This document shows positions 25,387 to 34,528 of a stretch of DNA of 64,000 bases, in pieces. Numbering within the stretch: position 1 is the stretch's first letter; the number at the start of each line of letters is the position of its first letter. The notes beneath the pieces were generated by a model that was not told the DNA's origin, searched no databases, and was given only the letters and a program-made list of their open reading frames with translations. Origin of the DNA: Paenibacillus oceani (GTDB lineage: Bacteria > Bacillota > Bacilli > Paenibacillales > NBRC-103111); the NCBI RefSeq assembly GCF_014705615.1, contig NZ_JACXJA010000028.1, positions 1 through 64,000 on the forward strand, given 5' to 3'. The position numbers and the translations under genes are program-made.

Positions 25387-25628
25387 TTGGATTTTGCAGG
25401 ATTGAAGTGCAGGGAGCGCGTTGCCGCTCCTGAACAGGCTTCGGAAAGAAAACCTCGGTTAACCTTTTACTACCCGCATTTACATCCGCTGAAACACAGT
25501 CGTTCTCCCTCAGGACGATTGTCGTTTTTATATAGAAAGCAGCATCCACGGGCAACTCGCTACATCGGGTACATCGTCAGGATTAGGATCTAGCAGTTCG
25601 AGGCGGATAAATTCGGCAAAAGAGTGCG
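25387..25628. other. Non-coding stretch after the small gene
   Basis: About 240 bases with no gene I can support. Short frames on both strands lack ribosome sites and family resemblance. Confidence 0.4.
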
Positions 25629-25716
25629 GCCCCCACCAACAGGTTGAAATAAGGGGGGCTTTTCCAAACGAAAGGACTTCAACCTCCATGGTAATGTGGA
25701 GATTGAGGTCCTTTTT
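25629..25716 (+). terminator. Two tandem terminator-like hairpins with alternative pairing
   Basis: Hairpin 1 (25629-25663) pairs GCCCCC with GGGGGC and is followed by TTTT. Hairpin 2 (25671-25716) is an 18-base imperfect stem, AAAGGACTTCAACCTCCA against TGGAGATTGAGGTCCTTT, followed by more T. The loop of hairpin 1 holds AGGTTGAA, which is exactly complementary to TTCAACCT in the 5' arm of hairpin 2, so the structures could compete. Confidence 0.6.
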
Positions 25717-25811
25717 CTCAAGGTCATCCGGTTCAAAGTTTGGCTCGAAAAATCGCAAAACAACGTTGGAGACAGACAGCCCGTTTAAATTATTCGTTTT
25801 CTGTTTTTTCA

Positions 25812-25840
25812 TTGACAGTCAGTATTTTGTCATGTAAATT
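25812..25840 (+). promoter_or_regulatory. Promoter of the large secreted lyase gene
   Basis: TTGACA (25812-25817), a 17-base spacer and TAAATT (25835-25840) form a plausible housekeeping promoter downstream of the tandem hairpins. A direct repeat, ATGTAAAT at 25832 and 25845 (13-base period), overlaps the -10. Confidence 0.5.
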
Positions 25841-25948
25841 ATGCATGTAAATAATAATTCCCAGAAGGAGGGAGGCTTCGCCCGAAGCATGGGCCGGACG
25901 GATAACGCGCAGCAAGAACCGCAGAACGGCTTCACGTACCGGACAACA

Positions 25949-25962
25949 TGTAACCGCTTGCA
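25949..25962 (+). promoter_or_regulatory. cre-like (CcpA) site
   Basis: TGTAACCGCTTGCA matches the cre consensus TGWAANCGNTNWCA at every fixed position except one W (G here). It lies about 110 bases downstream of the predicted promoter and 48 bases before the lyase ATG, where CcpA would act as a roadblock. A sugar-repressed polysaccharide lyase is biologically sensible. Confidence 0.5.
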
Positions 25963-26009
25963 AATGCTGTAAACGAACTGCCATTTTGTAAGAGGAGTTG
26001 TTCTCAAAT

Positions 26010-29000
26010 ATGGGATCTCGCCTTCATTTCAAAGCTATAAGTATGTTGCTGGTTTGCGCACTCCTGCTTTCTTTGTTCGCTTTACCGATTCCAACTTTAT
26101 CCGCGGAGGCAACTGCCGTGAATGCTGAACAATCTTTGCAGCCGAAAAACCAGGACTTCGAAAGTCAAACGAACGGGAAGCCGTCCGACTGGACGATTTA
26201 CGACAACAACCAGCTGTATCAGACGTCGACCGAGCAAGTGTATGCCGGCACCTACAGTGCCAAAATCACGAACCTTACCCTGTCGGCGGGGCTGCGCAGC
26301 TCCAAAATTCCGGTAACGCCCGGGCAGAACTACGAAGCCTCGGTCATGTCCTACAACGTGGATACGAACTCTTATCTGTATTTGGAGTTTTGGGACGCGG
26401 CTGGCAAACGTCTGACTCCGGTCAGCACCAAAGTGAACGATACCCGGGGGCAGTGGGCCAGGACAGAGATCCGGGCCGCCGCGCCGGCCGGGGCTGTTGC
26501 CGCCACATTGCTGCTTTATTTGTCCAGCGCCAATAAAGGAACGACTTATTATGACGAAGCCGCATTTCGGGAAGTTACGTCAACCCCTTCGTCGCTGTTC
26601 GACCATCTGGTGCCCGCCACCTCCAAGACGCTGTATCAGCTCGGGGATAGCGGCACGGTAGAATGGTACGGCACCCGAACGGACGGATCGCTGCTGGAAG
26701 CGGCGGACATCTCGCAAGTGACGTATGCCAGCTCCAATCCCGGCGTATTCGCCGTACATCCGTCAACGGGCGTCTTCCAGGCGCTGTCGGCAGGAAGCAG
26801 CGAGATCAAGATCAAAGTGACTGCCGAAGGAACGACGAAGACGACGATCCTGACACTGAGAGCGGACGATTTCAGCGGGAATGTCACGGGCAGCAAAACG
26901 AAGAGTACTTACTACACCGACGCCAAACGGGCGAACGCCCAAGCCAATATTGCAGCCTACGACTGGGCGCGGGCCCAGAGAGACTCGGCGGTGACCAGCG
27001 CGGCGCCTTATGCGGCGGTTGGCGACGATCAGCTGTGGAGTATCGTGACGCCGCAAAGCGTCTCCCGCAGTCTCGGGATCGCCACGCGGTACAAATTAAG
27101 GCAGAAGGGCAGTCCCGATCCGGACGATTCCACGATTAGCAGCTACGGCAATTACCCTTGGAAAATCGATCCGATCCAGTACCCCTGGAAGCTGCAAAGT
27201 CCGGTAACCGGACGATTTTTCCCGACCAACGACTTCGCCTCCTTCTACCAGAGCGGGATAAACGAATACGGTGTGTTCGACTACCGGCAGGCCCTGAGCA
27301 ACGGAGCCCCCTATTTGACGAATACCGGCGACCCGCAATCGGACTGGGGAGTCGACGACGGCTGGGGCTGGACGGAAGCGAATGGCGACATCTGGACCTT
27401 TATCGCCTACTACAACCATTGGGGCATTTGGTATAACGGTTTTATTATGAAAGCTCTGAACAGCTTGCGGGATGCTTATCTGTACACGGGCGATGCGGAA
27501 TATGCCTATAAAGGTCTTATTCTGCTCGACCGGGTGGCCGATCTGTATCCGGACCTCGACGTGACCGCTTATCCGTGGGCCAAAGGATTCGATAACGGCG
27601 ATCCTTCCGTCCATTCCGCGCAAGGGAAAGCGGTGAACGACATCTGGGAGACCGGACTCGTCAAAAGCCTTCTGTTCGCCTACGACGCCTTTTTCCCGGA
27701 GATCGAGGTTCTGGAGGATCGGCTGACCGCCTTTTTGTCGGCCAAGGCGCAGACGTACCAGATGGCGAATCCGAAACATTCCGCGGCGGCGATCCAGAAA
27801 AACATCGAAGACCATATCGTGCGCATCGTCTATCCGGGCATGCAGAAGTCGCAGATCCGCGGCAACAACGGGATGCACCAAAGCGCTCTAGCACTGGCAG
27901 CGGTCGTGCTCGACGAAGAGGTCGCCTCCAAGATGTGGCTCGATTATGTATTCCAGTCGGGCGGGCTCGTCGTGGTCCAGGACCCGGACCGGCCATACGG
28001 CAGACAATATCAGGTGACCGGCGGGGACCTGAACCGGCTGCTGGCGGACGAAGTCGACCGGGACGGGATGGGCAACGAAGCGGCGCCCGGCTACAACGGC
28101 TTGTGGCTGAACACGTTTCTGGAAGCGGCTGAGGTTCTGGACGGATACGAGCGTTATCCGGAATTCGATCTGTACCGCAACGTCAAATTTCAGAAAATGT
28201 TTTCCGCTTTTTACCGTCTGACGATGCTGGGCAAATATACGCCGTCGATCGGGGATTCCGGCTTTCTAGGCTCGCCTTCTCTGGTTGGAGACAAGAGCCA
28301 CGATATATTGGCTTTCGAACGGTGGGGCAATCCGCTTCACGCCCAACTGATTTACTTGAAAAACGGCGGCTCGGCAAGCGGTATTCATGGAAGCATCTTC
28401 TCCCCGAATCCGGAGCAGGTCGCTGTCGATATCGCGAATGTGATCGCGACGGAAGGCCCGATGCAGCTGGACAGCTCGCTGATGAGCGGCTACGGACTTG
28501 CGGCGCTCCGTGACGGAAGCCCTCCTTTTTATGCGAACGGGACTATCTATGAATTTAACGATCTGGAGATCGTCTCCGCGAACCGGGGAACGAAATATTT
28601 GCCGAATTACAACGCGCTGCTGTTCCAGAATACGGACGGCGCGGGAGCGGCGATCACGTTCCGGTTTTCCGTACCGGCTGCGGGCGAATACGATATCGAC
28701 ATGCTGCCGAACAAAGCGCCCAGCTACGGCAAATACAAGGTCGACATAGACGGGGTGGACGCAGGCTCGTATGACTTTTACGGCGCTTCGGCTCCGGACA
28801 GCTTCTCCACGCTGGCGACCCGGTGGCTGGAGGCGGGCCCGCATACGATCTCGTTCGTCTATGAAGGACAATCGCCGGGAGCGACAGGGTATTATGCGGC
28901 GTTCAAGAAGCTGGCTCTGGTCCGTCCGGAAGACAGGGAACGGGAGCAGCAAGCGCAGAAGGATACGCAGAGGGACGTATGGCTTTACTTCGGACGGAAC

Positions 29001-31268
29001 GGCGGGCACGGGCATAAGGATACGCTGAATCTCGGCATTCACGCGTACGGGATGGATCTGGCCCCGGATCTCGGTTATCCGGACGTCACCGGCAGCGATC
29101 CGAAACGAATGGAATGGACGGAGAATACGATCTCCCATAATACGGTCGTAGTCGATAAGTCCAAACAGAGCGGCTCGATCGTTGGCATTCCGCATCATTT
29201 CGACGGAGACGGGAATGTGCAGCTGGTCGACGTGGAAGCCCCGCGGGTGTATCCGAGTACGGAGACGTACCGCCGGACGACCTCGATGATTCGGGTGGAT
29301 GAGGAGAACTCGTATGCGGTCGACTTCTTCCGTGTAGAGGGCGGGAGCAGCCATACGTTCAGCTTCCACAGTGCGGATGCGTCGGCGGTAACGGCGGAAG
29401 GGCTGACACTCGTCCCGCAGCAGGACGGCAGCGGCCGGTATACAGGCACGTATGCGGGTATCGACGTTCCGTACGGGCGGAAGGAGCCGGGCAGCGGTTC
29501 GGGAAGCGGGTACAAGGGCAGTGGGTTCCATTACTTGTTCGATGTGGACCGGGCGGCAAATCCGCAGGCGCCGTTCAGCGTCGACTGGAAAGTGAAGGAT
29601 ACTTGGGGCATTCATCCGGAAGATCCGAACGTTCATCTTCGTCTGACGATGCTTAGCGACGTCGATCAGGTCGCGCTCGCGAGCGGGCAGCCCCCGCAGA
29701 ATAACGCCAAGAGCCCGCCTTCGGTCCGCTACATGGTGGCCGAGAGACAGGGAGTGGACTTGAAATCGACGTTCACGTCCGTGATCGAGCCGTACCGGAA
29801 CAGCCGGACGATCGCAGCGGCAGAGCGGCTCAGCGTGTATAAGGACGGGGCGATCGTAACCGATGACGCCGTTCAGGCAGTAAAGGTGCAGCTCGCGAAC
29901 GGAAGAGTAGATTATATCTTTTATTCGCTGGACCCCAGCGCCGTGTATACGGTGGAGAACCGGCTTCGGTTCCAAGGCTTTTTCGGGGTATATTCGGAAC
30001 GGGACGGGGCGTACGAGTCGGCTTATTTACATGACGGCACGCTGATCGGACCGATCGGCGGACCGGCTATCCAGAAGCCGTTCGGCAGCTTGAACGGGAC
30101 AGTCGCCGATTTTACGAAAGACATGTCGCTGAGCAATGAGATCGTCGTGAATCTGGATCTGCGCGGGCTCTCGCCGGAGACGCTGGTCGGCCGGATGATC
30201 CATGTCGACAACGACCGGGTGCGCAACGGCACCTACGAGATTGTAGGCGTCTCGCAGGCGCCGGGAGATCAACGGTATCGCCTCGATCTCGGCGACACGA
30301 CGCCGATCCGCTCTTACCGGGACGCGAACGATTTCAGCAAAGGGTACGTGTACGACATCGCGCAGGGAGCGTCGTTCCGCATCCCGCTGTCTTACCGGGA
30401 TTCGTACTCGGCGCCGGGCCTTGTCTCGATCCGCCTGGAAGGCGTCACTTCGCCCGCACCGGCGGGCACGGTGCGGCAGACAGTGGTGACGGCCGTGTAC
30501 GGCAGCGGCGCAGTTGCGGATGCCACCGGCTGGGCGCACTATGAGAGCTCGGACAGCAGTGTGGCCGAATTCGTGAATACGGGACTGCTGCTGCTTAAAA
30601 AAGCCGGTACGACCGTGCTGAAGGCGACCTACGGGGAGCTGACGTCGGAGCCGGTCACCTTGCTCGTGACGGGTACGACGAACAGTACGGCCAAGCCGGG
30701 CATACCGGTGCTATCGGATAATAACGGTCACGACTACGGCATACTGGACGGCACCTACGACATGACGATGAACTTGTGGTACGGGGAGAACGGCTGGCTC
30801 TACAGGCTGTATGAAAACGGCATACTGATCGATACGCAGCCGTTATCCGACCGGACGCCTGCGGCGCAATCCGCGGTTACTCCGATTAGCGGCAAGAACA
30901 ACGGCACATACCGGTACCATGCCGAGCTTACGAACGCGTACGGCACTACGGTGAGCGCCGAACACATCGTAACCGTGACGGGAGCGACGCCGGGCAAGCC
31001 GGTCATCACCCATAACAATTGGGACGGAGACGGCAGCTACCAGGTGAGTATGAATTTATGGTGGGGCACGAATGGAACGGAGTACCGGCTGTACGAGAAC
31101 GGCGTATTGATCGATACCCGGACTTTGACGGACCGGACGCCTGCGGCGCAGTCGGCCGTTACGAACATCGCGGACCGGGGGCCGGGCACGTATGAATACC
31201 GCGCCGAGCTGACCAACGAAGCAGGCGCCGCATCGAGCGACATCCTCATCGTGACCGTCGGCGGGTAA
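26010..31268 (+). CDS. Large secreted multidomain polysaccharide lyase (heparinase II/III-like)
   Basis: This 1752-aa protein has a Sec signal peptide (about 1-31, LLVCALLLSLFALPI). A CBM-like sandwich follows (about 45-195), then a Big2-type Ig domain (200-290) and an alpha-helical toroid region rich in Trp/Tyr (about 350-860). A small carbohydrate-binding insert (885-965) comes next. The heparinase II/III beta-sandwich carries YFGRNGGHGHKDTLNLG (about 992) and ENTISHNTVVVD, whose His and Tyr are typical catalytic or metal-site residues. A second Big2-like domain (about 1485-1555) and two C-terminal modules follow. It probably cleaves acidic or matrix polysaccharide outside the cell; the substrate is unknown. 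ATG 26010 follows AAGAGGAG. The cre-like site and the GntR-sensor gene downstream suggest sugar-controlled expression. Confidence 0.8.
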   Translation: MGSRLHFKAISMLLVCALLLSLFALPIPTLSAEATAVNAEQSLQPKNQDFESQTNGKPSDWTIYDNNQLYQTSTEQVYAGTYSAKITNLTLSAGLRSSKIPVTPGQNYEASVMSYNVDTNSYLYLEFWDAAGKRLTPVSTKVNDTRGQWARTEIRAAAPAGAVAATLLLYLSSANKGTTYYDEAAFREVTSTPSSLFDHLVPATSKTLYQLGDSGTVEWYGTRTDGSLLEAADISQVTYASSNPGVFAVHPSTGVFQALSAGSSEIKIKVTAEGTTKTTILTLRADDFSGNVTGSKTKSTYYTDAKRANAQANIAAYDWARAQRDSAVTSAAPYAAVGDDQLWSIVTPQSVSRSLGIATRYKLRQKGSPDPDDSTISSYGNYPWKIDPIQYPWKLQSPVTGRFFPTNDFASFYQSGINEYGVFDYRQALSNGAPYLTNTGDPQSDWGVDDGWGWTEANGDIWTFIAYYNHWGIWYNGFIMKALNSLRDAYLYTGDAEYAYKGLILLDRVADLYPDLDVTAYPWAKGFDNGDPSVHSAQGKAVNDIWETGLVKSLLFAYDAFFPEIEVLEDRLTAFLSAKAQTYQMANPKHSAAAIQKNIEDHIVRIVYPGMQKSQIRGNNGMHQSALALAAVVLDEEVASKMWLDYVFQSGGLVVVQDPDRPYGRQYQVTGGDLNRLLADEVDRDGMGNEAAPGYNGLWLNTFLEAAEVLDGYERYPEFDLYRNVKFQKMFSAFYRLTMLGKYTPSIGDSGFLGSPSLVGDKSHDILAFERWGNPLHAQLIYLKNGGSASGIHGSIFSPNPEQVAVDIANVIATEGPMQLDSSLMSGYGLAALRDGSPPFYANGTIYEFNDLEIVSANRGTKYLPNYNALLFQNTDGAGAAITFRFSVPAAGEYDIDMLPNKAPSYGKYKVDIDGVDAGSYDFYGASAPDSFSTLATRWLEAGPHTISFVYEGQSPGATGYYAAFKKLALVRPEDREREQQAQKDTQRDVWLYFGRNGGHGHKDTLNLGIHAYGMDLAPDLGYPDVTGSDPKRMEWTENTISHNTVVVDKSKQSGSIVGIPHHFDGDGNVQLVDVEAPRVYPSTETYRRTTSMIRVDEENSYAVDFFRVEGGSSHTFSFHSADASAVTAEGLTLVPQQDGSGRYTGTYAGIDVPYGRKEPGSGSGSGYKGSGFHYLFDVDRAANPQAPFSVDWKVKDTWGIHPEDPNVHLRLTMLSDVDQVALASGQPPQNNAKSPPSVRYMVAERQGVDLKSTFTSVIEPYRNSRTIAAAERLSVYKDGAIVTDDAVQAVKVQLANGRVDYIFYSLDPSAVYTVENRLRFQGFFGVYSERDGAYESAYLHDGTLIGPIGGPAIQKPFGSLNGTVADFTKDMSLSNEIVVNLDLRGLSPETLVGRMIHVDNDRVRNGTYEIVGVSQAPGDQRYRLDLGDTTPIRSYRDANDFSKGYVYDIAQGASFRIPLSYRDSYSAPGLVSIRLEGVTSPAPAGTVRQTVVTAVYGSGAVADATGWAHYESSDSSVAEFVNTGLLLLKKAGTTVLKATYGELTSEPVTLLVTGTTNSTAKPGIPVLSDNNGHDYGILDGTYDMTMNLWYGENGWLYRLYENGILIDTQPLSDRTPAAQSAVTPISGKNNGTYRYHAELTNAYGTTVSAEHIVTVTGATPGKPVITHNNWDGDGSYQVSMNLWWGTNGTEYRLYENGVLIDTRTLTDRTPAAQSAVTNIADRGPGTYEYRAELTNEAGAASSDILIVTVGG
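30690..31265 (+). repeat. Two tandem C-terminal protein modules of the lyase
   Basis: Two copies of a module of about 95 residues follow each other. Both have GxPVxxxNN near the start, then M(N)LWxGxNG, YRLYENG(I/V)LIDT and LxDRTPAAQSAVT, and end in a VTVxG strand. They resemble Ig-like accessory domains of secreted chitinases and cellulases. The coding DNA is also similar, which indicates internal duplication. Confidence 0.8.
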
Positions 31269-31283
31269 GCGGACGGGATCGGG

Positions 31284-31310
31284 AAGAGCCGGCCAATCGA
31301 GCCGGCTTTT
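31284..31310 (+). terminator. Terminator of the lyase gene
   Basis: AGCCGGC-caatcga-GCCGGCT followed by TTT lies 16 bases past the stop codon. Confidence 0.85.
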
Positions 31311-31400
31311 GCCGTCTGTCCGGGTGTGATATGATAAGGCCATATAGACAGGACGGGACACCGCCCCGGGAGCGGGGCCAATCTATGGGGAGGACCGGAT

Positions 31401-32804
31401 GTGAGAGCAGGCTCCAAGAAATACGCGAAATTGCTGCATGATCTGAAGCTGGGGATTATGAGCGGAGAGATGAAGGAGGGCGAATACATCCCTTCCGAGA
31501 ATACGATCGCCGAGCAATACGGGCTCAGCCGTCCGACCGTCCGCAAGGCGGTTGCGGAACTTGCCGGGGAGGGGCTGATCCGGACGATCGCGGGCAAAGG
31601 CAGCGTCGTTCTCGCGCTCGGGGACAGCCCGGGGAACCGGAAGGTGACGCTGCTGAATCTGTACTGGATGCTACCCTCCTACGAGTACCCGATGATCGAG
31701 GAAATCGTCGGACGCTTCAACCGGGAGCACGCTCATATTCAAGTCCGGCTCGTGCCGTTCTCCAGCGAGATCACGCCGCTTGTGTACGCGGGATACAAAC
31801 AGCAGGATATGCAGGAGCTGAAGCCCGATCTGATCAGCATCTCCAACCGGTTTCTGTTCGAGCTTGAAGCGGAGAAGATCGAAGCGGTGCTGCAGCCGCT
31901 AACGGATCTTCATCTGGAGACGGGGAACGACATTTACGATTTTTTGTGGAAGCCGGCCAGGCGCGGCGGGCAACTGTTTGCGGTACCGGTTTCCTTCTCC
32001 CCGGTTATGCTCGTCTACAACCGGTCGATGTTCGAGGAGGGCGGACTGGACGTTCCGGACGGCGGCTGGACGTGGGACGATTTCGTACAGGCCGCGGTGC
32101 GGCTGAGCCGGCAGATCGACGACTCGACCGTTCAGTACGGATTCGCGCTGTCGCCTTCCTTTTACCGGTGGCCGCTGTTTTTTATGCAGGAGGGAGGGCA
32201 ATTCGCCCGCAGCGGGCAGGCGTTTCCGCCGCTGAACGGAGCCGGGGAGGCCGGCATTCAATTCATCCTCGATTTGATCTACAAGCACCGGGCGGCGCCG
32301 CTGCTCCATACGGCTTCGGACCTGAGCGAGCAGATTTTCCAGCAGGGCAAGGTCGGCATGATCTTGTCCACGTATTACCTGTGCACGCTGTACGAGGAGA
32401 GCCGGTTCGACTGGGGCGTCTGCAAATTCCCGGCCGGCCGGCACGACCGCTCCCTGGCAATCTCTACGAATATCGGGATCGGCAAAGGGTGCGAGAACGT
32501 GCACGAGGCTCGTTATTTCATCCAATACTTGCTGTCGACGCCGATTCAGGCGCTCGTGAAAGAGAGGAGCACGACGCTCCCTGCGGTCCGAACCGTCGCG
32601 GAATCCGCCGAGTATCCGCACTCCGCCTTTGCAGGCTCCGGGTATGAGTCGTTCAGGGAGACGCTCGGCGATATCCAATTGGTCAACGATCTGGGCTTGA
32701 CCTGCGAGCAAGTGACGAAGCTGTCCCGGGCGATGGAGATGGTCTGGTTCCGGACGGAAACGTTCGAGCAGGTCTGGAGGTCATTGGCCCGGGAGTATGG
32801 CTAA
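31401..32804 (+). CDS. GntR winged helix fused to a sugar-binding-protein domain
   Basis: This 467-aa protein starts with a GntR-family winged helix (about 5-72; IPSENTIAEQYGLSRPTVRKAV). It continues as a type 1 extracellular solute-binding fold (about 85-460; YWMLPSYEYPMIEEIVGRFN, AVPVSFSPVMLVYNRSMF, GGWTWDDF, FQQGKVGMILSTYY). There is no signal peptide, so the binding domain is in the cytoplasm and probably senses a sugar to control DNA binding. Similar fusions occur in Paenibacillus but are little studied. The GTG start follows GGGGAGGAC. It lies right after the lyase gene and is followed by a terminator, which suggests it regulates that gene. Confidence 0.85.
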   Translation: MRAGSKKYAKLLHDLKLGIMSGEMKEGEYIPSENTIAEQYGLSRPTVRKAVAELAGEGLIRTIAGKGSVVLALGDSPGNRKVTLLNLYWMLPSYEYPMIEEIVGRFNREHAHIQVRLVPFSSEITPLVYAGYKQQDMQELKPDLISISNRFLFELEAEKIEAVLQPLTDLHLETGNDIYDFLWKPARRGGQLFAVPVSFSPVMLVYNRSMFEEGGLDVPDGGWTWDDFVQAAVRLSRQIDDSTVQYGFALSPSFYRWPLFFMQEGGQFARSGQAFPPLNGAGEAGIQFILDLIYKHRAAPLLHTASDLSEQIFQQGKVGMILSTYYLCTLYEESRFDWGVCKFPAGRHDRSLAISTNIGIGKGCENVHEARYFIQYLLSTPIQALVKERSTTLPAVRTVAESAEYPHSAFAGSGYESFRETLGDIQLVNDLGLTCEQVTKLSRAMEMVWFRTETFEQVWRSLAREYG

Positions 32805-32865
32805 GCCGGATTTGCTGTCGTTGGGCGCCACCTAACGGCCGATAGATTCGTAGTGTACAAGTACG

Positions 32866-32894
32866 GCCCTCTTGTTTGTGAAGAGGGCTTTTTT
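32866..32894 (+). terminator. Terminator of the GntR-sensor gene
   Basis: GCCCTCTT-gtttgtg-AAGAGGGC followed by six T. Confidence 0.9.
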
Positions 32895-32995
32895 GCAATT
32901 CGCCGCGTGCGAAGGAGCATTTCGCCACTTTTCATAAAAATAAACAAGATGTTTGCCGATAATACATGAAGTGGCGGAAATAGACACCTTTCGAA

Positions 32996-34386
32996 AACTT
33001 ACAAGCGCGAGGTAATGGACGCGTTCCTCGGGCAGGAAATCGCGGAGGCGGTGATCAGCGTTCCCGCCTACTTCAACGACACGCAGCGCAAGGCGACCAA
33101 ACGCGCGGCGGAAATTGCCGGCCTGAAGGTGGAGCGGCTGATCAGTGAGCCGACGGCGGCCGCGATTGCGCACGGGCTCCATCAGGAGGAATCGGATACG
33201 AAGTTCCTCGTCTTCGACCTGGGAGGAGGTACGTTTGACGTGTCGATCCTGGAGTTTTTCGAAGGCGTGATGGAAGTGAAGTCGATCGCGGGCGACAACT
33301 ACCTGGGCGGGGAAGATTTCACCAATTTTCGGCATCGAGCCGACCCGCGATGTCACGCACATTAAGCGGCTTACGCCCGAAGGCTGAAAATTCACCATCC
33401 CGAGGAGGACGGCGACTACGAGGAAGATGACCGGGAGGACGACTATAAACTTCCAAGGTTCACCCTGCTCGACACGCACGACGAATTCCGGCAGAGTAAC
33501 ACGCCGATCGGGGAGTTTATGGAAGAGGCCGAATCGTTGTACGACGACTTCGCCGCCCGGATTCAGGTGGAACGATGGCAGGAGCTGCTGAGCGCGGACG
33601 TCGTCTGGAATGTGGAGCTGAAGCGGACGCTGAGCGATCGGATGGCGGATTTTCTGGAGGAGCGCGATCAGCTTCCGCGCAGCATCTGGCAGTTGCTGGA
33701 GGACAATTTCGGATGGCGGAACCAGGCGCAGGAGGAAGCGTATTTCGGCGACCGCTACTCGGATTTCGTCGAGTATTTGACCGGACAGCTCGAAGGGCCC
33801 GAGCTGCGCTTTACATTTCTATGCGGCGGGGGAGGACGGGACACCGATACGTTTTTGCGTCTGCGTTACGACGCTTTCCAGTCGCTGCAGGTAACGGGCC
33901 AAGTGCTGGATATGCCGCCCCGGCAGCTCCCAGGGCTTGTGCAAGAGATGCTGAAGCTGCCGGGCTTGTCCCTGTATCAAGACGCGGCTACGGTGACGGA
34001 TCGTCTGATCGACACCCGGATCATTCCGGAGGAGCAGGACCCGAAGCGGACCAAGCTGCCGTTCCGGCTTACTCTGTACGTGATCGTATTGCTGCTGCTG
34101 TATGCGTCACTGATTCGCGTGCTTGCGGTAGGTTATAGAGCGGCCTTATATGGAGCAAGACGATTACTGGACCTATCTGCTGCAGATCACGCGTGCCGCA
34201 CAGCGGTCGTATTCGGGCTGGAGCGAGTACGTGAACGGCTTCGCGGCGGGCGTGCAATATGTGGATGCTGATCTGACCTTCGACTACGTCAGCCGTAACC
34301 GGCCCGTTCTGACGAAGCTGCTCGCTTCCCCGCATAGTCCGTATCGGCAAGTCGATTGGAATATGGTGCTGGAGAAGCCTTCCTGA
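32996..34386 (+). pseudogene. Collapsed HscC (Hsp70) / J-domain protein locus
   Basis: The first part (about 32996-33320) encodes a fragment of an HscC/DnaK ATPase domain ([26 protein letters not shown], cut here to its landmarks [13 protein letters not shown] and [17 protein letters not shown]). At about 33322 it jumps into a J-domain ([14 protein letters not shown]). That frame then breaks after one missing base at about 33366 and continues as AYARRLKIHHPEED, where HHPEED replaces the usual HPD. The rest of the co-chaperone follows (LYDDFAARIQVERWQELL), with a hydrophobic segment (LYVIVLLLLYASLI). Another frame change near 34140 leads into RPYMEQDDYWTYLLQ, ending at 34386. Both Hsp70 ends are missing, so the locus cannot make a working chaperone. 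Confidence 0.8.
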
Positions 34387-34422
34387 AAAGGCCTGCGCGA
34401 ATCGCCCGCCGGATTCCGATAC

Positions 34423-34468
34423 AAAGACGCTTCCCTCCCGATGATTCATCAGGATGGGAAGCGTCTTT
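34423..34468. terminator. Bidirectional terminator between pseudogene and glutaminase
   Basis: AAAGACGCTTCCC and GGGAAGCGTCTTT form a perfect 13-base stem with A and T flanks. It serves the convergent pseudogene (plus) and glutaminase gene (minus). Confidence 0.85.
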
Positions 34469-34528
34469 GCGTTGGTACGGAAAGCGATAAGTTCTGTGTA
34501 AGGAGGGGGAAGGCCACAGGCCAGCCGG

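Noticed and set aside
25528-25812. Minus-strand frame of 94 codons
   Set aside because: It lies over the tandem terminator hairpins, has no ribosome site, and its sequence mirrors the palindromes.
28266-29975. Minus-strand open frame of about 570 codons inside the lyase gene
   Set aside because: Shadow of a GC-rich real gene; the opposite strand holds recognisable heparinase motifs.
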